Positions 5,704 to 7,559 of a stretch of 7,559 bases of DNA are shown piece after piece; position 1 is the first letter of the stretch; each line of letters opens with the position of its first letter. The notes beneath the pieces are model-generated. The model was not told the DNA's origin and searched no databases. It worked only from the letters and a program-made list of their open reading frames with translations. The translations under genes and the position numbers were made by a program. Origin of the DNA: Oscillospiraceae bacterium (lineage in GTDB: Bacteria > Bacillota > Clostridia > Oscillospirales > Ruminococcaceae); NCBI GenBank assembly GCA_016296165.1, contig JAEDJV010000123.1, positions 1-7,559 on the forward strand. The letters run 5' to 3'.

Positions 5704-5710
5704 CTTTACT

Positions 5711-5739
5711 ATTATAGCATATGCACGAATTTTTTTCAA
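5711..5739 (-). promoter_or_regulatory. sigma-A type promoter of the S10 operon
   Basis: Read on the minus strand: -35 TTGAAA (5739-5734), a 17-bp spacer, and -10 TATAAT (5716-5711) preceded by TGC, an extended -10. The A-rich block GTCATAAAAAAC directly upstream of the -35 resembles an UP element. The same block stands in front of the -35 of the promoter near 7060. Transcription should start near 5704. The near-consensus match suits a strongly expressed ribosomal operon. Confidence 0.88.
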
Positions 5740-5805
5740 GTTTTTTATGACATTTAAATTGTAAACTTTTTATGAACATTTTTTTATAATTTCTTCTCAC
5801 GGTTT

Positions 5806-7002
5806 TCAGCTAGCCAATATCATCATAATTCTGTTTATTATATTGAGATGTGAGGCGCCCGGATCAAAATCCACGCTTGCTATTGTTACATTTCCAAGTT
5901 TTCTTGACAGTGCTGCATACATTCCCTTCCCGCATACCTGATTAACCATACACCCAAACGGCTGTGCACCTATTATTTTTGTATAACCGGATTTTGAGAA
6001 AGCTACTATATCAGCACCCATCAGCCATCCATCACCTACACTACATCCTTTTTCAATATATTTTAGTGCACTTTCTTTGTATTCGTCATATGAATCCATT
6101 GAACAATAATTATTTTCTCTGAGTATTTTTATCAGTTTTTTCTGAATTCCAAGGATAAAACTATAAAACGTTTTGAAAGCGTATTTCTTTATTTTACCCT
6201 CTGATGATAAATGTGTTTCTAAATAATATAGTATATACCAGAGAAGCCCGCTTACAAAACACTCACAGTTTTCATTCTCCAGGGTTTTTATCAGGTCTGA
6301 ATTTCCTATGCTGCAGTATTTGATATACAGTTCACCTGTAATACCGACTTTTTTCTTCTGAACTTCAGAACGCAAAATTTTTCTGAATGATGCGCATATT
6401 TCATATACATTCTTCCAGACTGCTGCCAGAGATAGATTTTTTCCCTTTTTCAGATCATCTGATATTTTTTCAGTCCATTCTTTTCTGAGTTTTTCGGTTT
6501 CACCTTTGTTTCTCTCATACGGCCTTGTCTGATTGCATATTAACATCAGTAAATCTCCGTATATTACCGAAACAATCGCTCTCCAGACCATATAAATATG
6601 TATATTAACTTTCATTCCGTCTTCCAGTCCTTTTACATTAAGTGAAAGAACCCGAACATCTATTCCAGATTCTCTAAGGGCTTTTCTAAGAAGCGAGATA
6701 TAATTGGAGCCTCTGCACATATCACCGGCCTGAGGCATCATAAGTACTGTTTTTTTATAGTCATATTTACCTGATTCAAGTGCACCTATCATCTGGCCTA
6801 TATTTAGAATCGCCGGGTAACACATGTCATTGTTTACAAATCTTAATCCGACCTCTTTGATTCCTTTTGTATTTTCAAGAATCACAGGATGATAATCTTC
6901 AGAATAAAATGCATACTTTAAAAGCGGAAAATGATCATCAAGCATCGCCGGGATAAGCAGATAGTATTTTTCTTTAAATTTCTCCTCATCTATTTTATAC
7001 AT
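5806..7002 (-). CDS. Stand-alone protein of the 2-hydroxyacyl-CoA dehydratase / activase-related family
   Basis: The 398-residue product resembles the C-terminal module of CoA-substrate-specific dehydratase activase-related proteins and their stand-alone relatives (2-hydroxyglutaryl-CoA dehydratase type). Numbered from this start, recognisable blocks are NNDMCYPAILNIGQM (58-72), GKYDYKKT then MPQAGDMCRGSNYISLLRKAL (78-109), YGDLLM and RPYE (148-163), VGITGELYIKYCSIGN (219-234), GDGWLMGAD (323-331), QPFGCMVNQVCGKGM (347-361) and DFDPGASHLNIINR (378-391). Cysteines 61, 96, 351 and 357 lie in these blocks and could bind an iron-sulfur cluster. No ATPase (activator) domain is present. The exact substrate is unknown. 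An ATG five codons upstream (7017) has no ribosome binding site, whereas GGAG lies 9 nt before this one. No partner gene is visible. The codon use is more AT-rich than in the r-protein genes, as expected for weaker expression. Confidence 0.82.
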   Translation of the reverse strand: MYKIDEEKFKEKYYLLIPAMLDDHFPLLKYAFYSEDYHPVILENTKGIKEVGLRFVNNDMCYPAILNIGQMIGALESGKYDYKKTVLMMPQAGDMCRGSNYISLLRKALRESGIDVRVLSLNVKGLEDGMKVNIHIYMVWRAIVSVIYGDLLMLICNQTRPYERNKGETEKLRKEWTEKISDDLKKGKNLSLAAVWKNVYEICASFRKILRSEVQKKKVGITGELYIKYCSIGNSDLIKTLENENCECFVSGLLWYILYYLETHLSSEGKIKKYAFKTFYSFILGIQKKLIKILRENNYCSMDSYDEYKESALKYIEKGCSVGDGWLMGADIVAFSKSGYTKIIGAQPFGCMVNQVCGKGMYAALSRKLGNVTIASVDFDPGASHLNIINRIMMILAS

Positions 7003-7011
7003 AATTTTTTT

Positions 7012-7015
7012 CTCC
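7012..7015 (-). promoter_or_regulatory. ribosome binding site deciding the start of the dehydratase-family gene
   Basis: GGAG, inside the sequence ATGGAGAAAAAAATTATG, stands 9 nt before the ATG at 7002. The upstream ATG at 7017 overlaps this site and itself follows only AT-rich sequence without any GGAG-like element. The downstream start is therefore preferred. Confidence 0.65.
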
Positions 7016-7037
7016 ATAATATATAATGATAATTATA

Positions 7038-7066
7038 ATAATAACAGTAATTTTTTTGTTTTTCAA
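7038..7066 (-). promoter_or_regulatory. promoter of the dehydratase-family gene
   Basis: Minus strand: -35 TTGAAA (7066-7061), 17-bp spacer, -10 TATTAT (7043-7038) preceded by TGT as an extended -10. Transcription would start near 7031, giving a leader of about 29 nt to the ATG at 7002. The sequence upstream and through the -35 is almost identical to that of the S10 promoter. Confidence 0.75.
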
Positions 7067-7097
7067 GTATTTTATGACGATTTTTTTGTTTACTCTT

Positions 7098-7113
7098 GAT
7101 AATAGAAATTATC
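7098..7113. repeat. inverted repeat between the divergent promoters
   Basis: GATAAT-AGAA-ATTATC has perfect 6-bp arms and sits directly upstream of the proposed mscL -35 and 32 bp upstream of the -35 of the divergent gene. It could be an operator. In DNA this AT-rich, a repeat of this size can also arise by chance. Confidence 0.35.
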
Positions 7114-7114
7114 T

Positions 7115-7142
7115 TTGAATTAAGTTATAATAATAGTATAAT
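7115..7142 (+). promoter_or_regulatory. probable mscL promoter
   Basis: Plus strand: TTGAAT (7115-7120), a 16-bp spacer and TATAAT (7137-7142). A second TATAAT at 7126-7131 lacks a good -35 at the right distance. Transcription would begin near 7149, leaving a very short leader with an AAAGGATG ribosome binding site (7150-7157) close to the 5' end. Use of the upstream TATAAT would give a slightly longer leader. Confidence 0.6.
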
Positions 7143-7165
7143 TTTTTATAAAGGATGTGCTTTAT

Positions 7166-7559
7166 ATGGCTAAAGAAAAGAATCTCAAAGAAATTATCAA
7201 AAGCAAAAAGGGACTTATCGGTGAATTTAAAGAGTTTATTTCCAAGGGCAATGTTATGAACCTGGCGGTAGGTGTTATAATCGGTGCTGCTTTTCAGAAT
7301 ATCGTTACGGCACTTACTAACAGTTTCATTAATCCGCTTATCGCTCTTGTAACAGGCGGATGTCAGAAAGACGAAAACGGAAATCTTATTCTTGTTGGTG
7401 GTAAATTTACTATAAACGGCGTCTCTTTTGATTACGGTTCATTCATATCTGCTGTAATTAACTTTTTAATCATGGCGCTTATCCTGTTCATCATTGTTAA
7501 AGCTGTTAATACTGCAATGTCAATAGGAAAGAAACCGGAAGAACCAGCGGCTCCTGAAG
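7166..7559 (+). CDS. mscL: Large-conductance mechanosensitive channel MscL (3' end beyond window)
   Basis: The first 131 codons encode MscL, the membrane pore that opens under hypo-osmotic shock and releases solutes. EFKEFISKGNVMNLAVGVIIGAAFQNIV (20-47) is the family N-terminal amphipathic helix and start of the first membrane segment (about 29-58). A periplasmic loop (about 59-91) and the second segment (SFISAVINFLIMALILFIIVKAV, 92-114) follow. The cytoplasmic tail begins KKPEEPAAPE and is cut by the window edge. Gly36 matches the E. coli gate residue Gly22. Asn32 stands where E. coli has Asp18, and Gln44 where it has Gly30. Compared with E. coli there is a lysine-rich extension of about 14 residues before the amphipathic helix. 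AAAGGATG precedes the ATG, and no other start is available before Met31. The gene is divergent from the dehydratase-family gene. Confidence 0.95.
   Translation, partial: MAKEKNLKEIIKSKKGLIGEFKEFISKGNVMNLAVGVIIGAAFQNIVTALTNSFINPLIALVTGGCQKDENGNLILVGGKFTINGVSFDYGSFISAVINFLIMALILFIIVKAVNTAMSIGKKPEEPAAPE

Larger units (their letters stand above)
5393..5704 (-). promoter_or_regulatory. S10 operon untranslated leader RNA (~310 nt)
   Basis: Between the predicted transcription start (about 5704) and rpsJ lies a leader of roughly 310 nt with no convincing gene. It is rich in self-complementary segments. There is a 5'-end hairpin (5703-5687) and CTGTC-GGTAT-GACAG (5655-5641). A longer stem-loop, CCTCGATAC with GTAT-TG-CGAGG, spans 5566-5538; an alternative CTCGA-TAC-TCGAG at 5565-5553 excludes it. 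A terminator-like hairpin with T-run follows (5512-5474). GTGTGT and ACACAC tracts on either side of that hairpin can pair in more than one way. A run of six C (5424-5419) could partly mask the rpsJ ribosome binding site. Long leaders controlling S10 operons through L4 are known in gamma-proteobacteria; the structure here is different, and the ligand, if any, is unknown. Confidence 0.7.

Noticed and set aside
5485..5757. Plus-strand 90-codon frame opposite the S10 leader
   Set aside because: It lacks a convincing ribosome binding site, has low-complexity composition and no family resemblance. It is antisense to a structured leader and its promoter.
5759..5790. Plus-strand TTGTAA...TATAAT promoter-like pair near the end of the dehydratase-family gene
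   Set aside because: The 20-bp spacing is poor, and it would only drive antisense RNA into that gene. The AT-rich composition makes chance matches likely.
7003..7017. Upstream ATG for the dehydratase-family gene
   Set aside because: It is preceded only by AT-rich sequence and sits directly on the GGAG that serves the ATG at 7002. It cannot be fully excluded.
1..7559. CRISPR arrays, insertion sequences, tRNA or rRNA genes, phage or toxin-antitoxin elements
   Set aside because: No spaced direct repeats, transposase-like frame, terminal inverted repeats or tRNA cloverleaf were seen. The region is core chromosome.

Overview
The window is the head of a bacterial S10 ribosomal-protein operon plus the gene upstream of it and one divergent gene. 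The gene order (S10-L3-L4-L23-L2-S19-L22-S3-L16-L29-S17-L14), strong AGGAGG-type ribosome binding sites before almost every gene, AT-rich intergenic DNA and vegetative TTGAAA/TATAAT promoters point to a low-GC Gram-positive (Bacillota). The r-protein sequences and the stand-alone 2-hydroxyacyl-CoA dehydratase-type gene fit an anaerobic Clostridia member, perhaps a Ruminococcus-like gut or rumen bacterium. The genus-level guess is inference only.

Layout, read in the direction of transcription of the minus strand. Near 7165-7018 lies a divergent promoter region serving mscL (plus strand, runs off the right edge) and an orphan gene (7002-5806). The orphan's product belongs to the family of proteins related to the 2-hydroxyacyl-CoA dehydratase activase/dehydratase system. 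No obvious terminator follows it. A textbook promoter with an extended -10 (5739-5711) then starts the S10 transcript. About 310 nt of untranslated leader follows. It holds a 5'-terminal hairpin, several further stem-loops, and a hairpin plus T-run that looks like an intrinsic attenuator about 80 nt before rpsJ. Then come rpsJ, rplC, rplD, rplW, rplB, rpsS, rplV, rpsC, rplP, rpmC, rpsQ and the first third of rplN, cut by the left edge.

The r-protein genes are tightly packed. Three junctions are one-base TAATG stop/start overlaps (rplD-rplW, rpsC-rplP, rplP-rpmC). Three gaps are longer and hold inverted repeats: rpsJ-rplC (a perfect 16-bp palindrome), rplW-rplB (three hairpins in a row) and rpsQ-rplN (one small hairpin). 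Together the genes supply parts of both subunits: the tunnel and exit site (L4, L22, L23, L29), the peptidyl-transferase surroundings (L2, L3, L16), the 30S head (S3, S10, S19), the 30S body (S17) and the subunit interface (L14).

The r-protein genes themselves are ordinary. The material most worth attention is non-coding: the S10 leader with its attenuator and mutually exclusive GTGTGT/ACACAC pairings, the multi-hairpin rplW-rplB gap, and a 20-nt promoter block shared almost exactly by the S10 promoter and the orphan gene's promoter.
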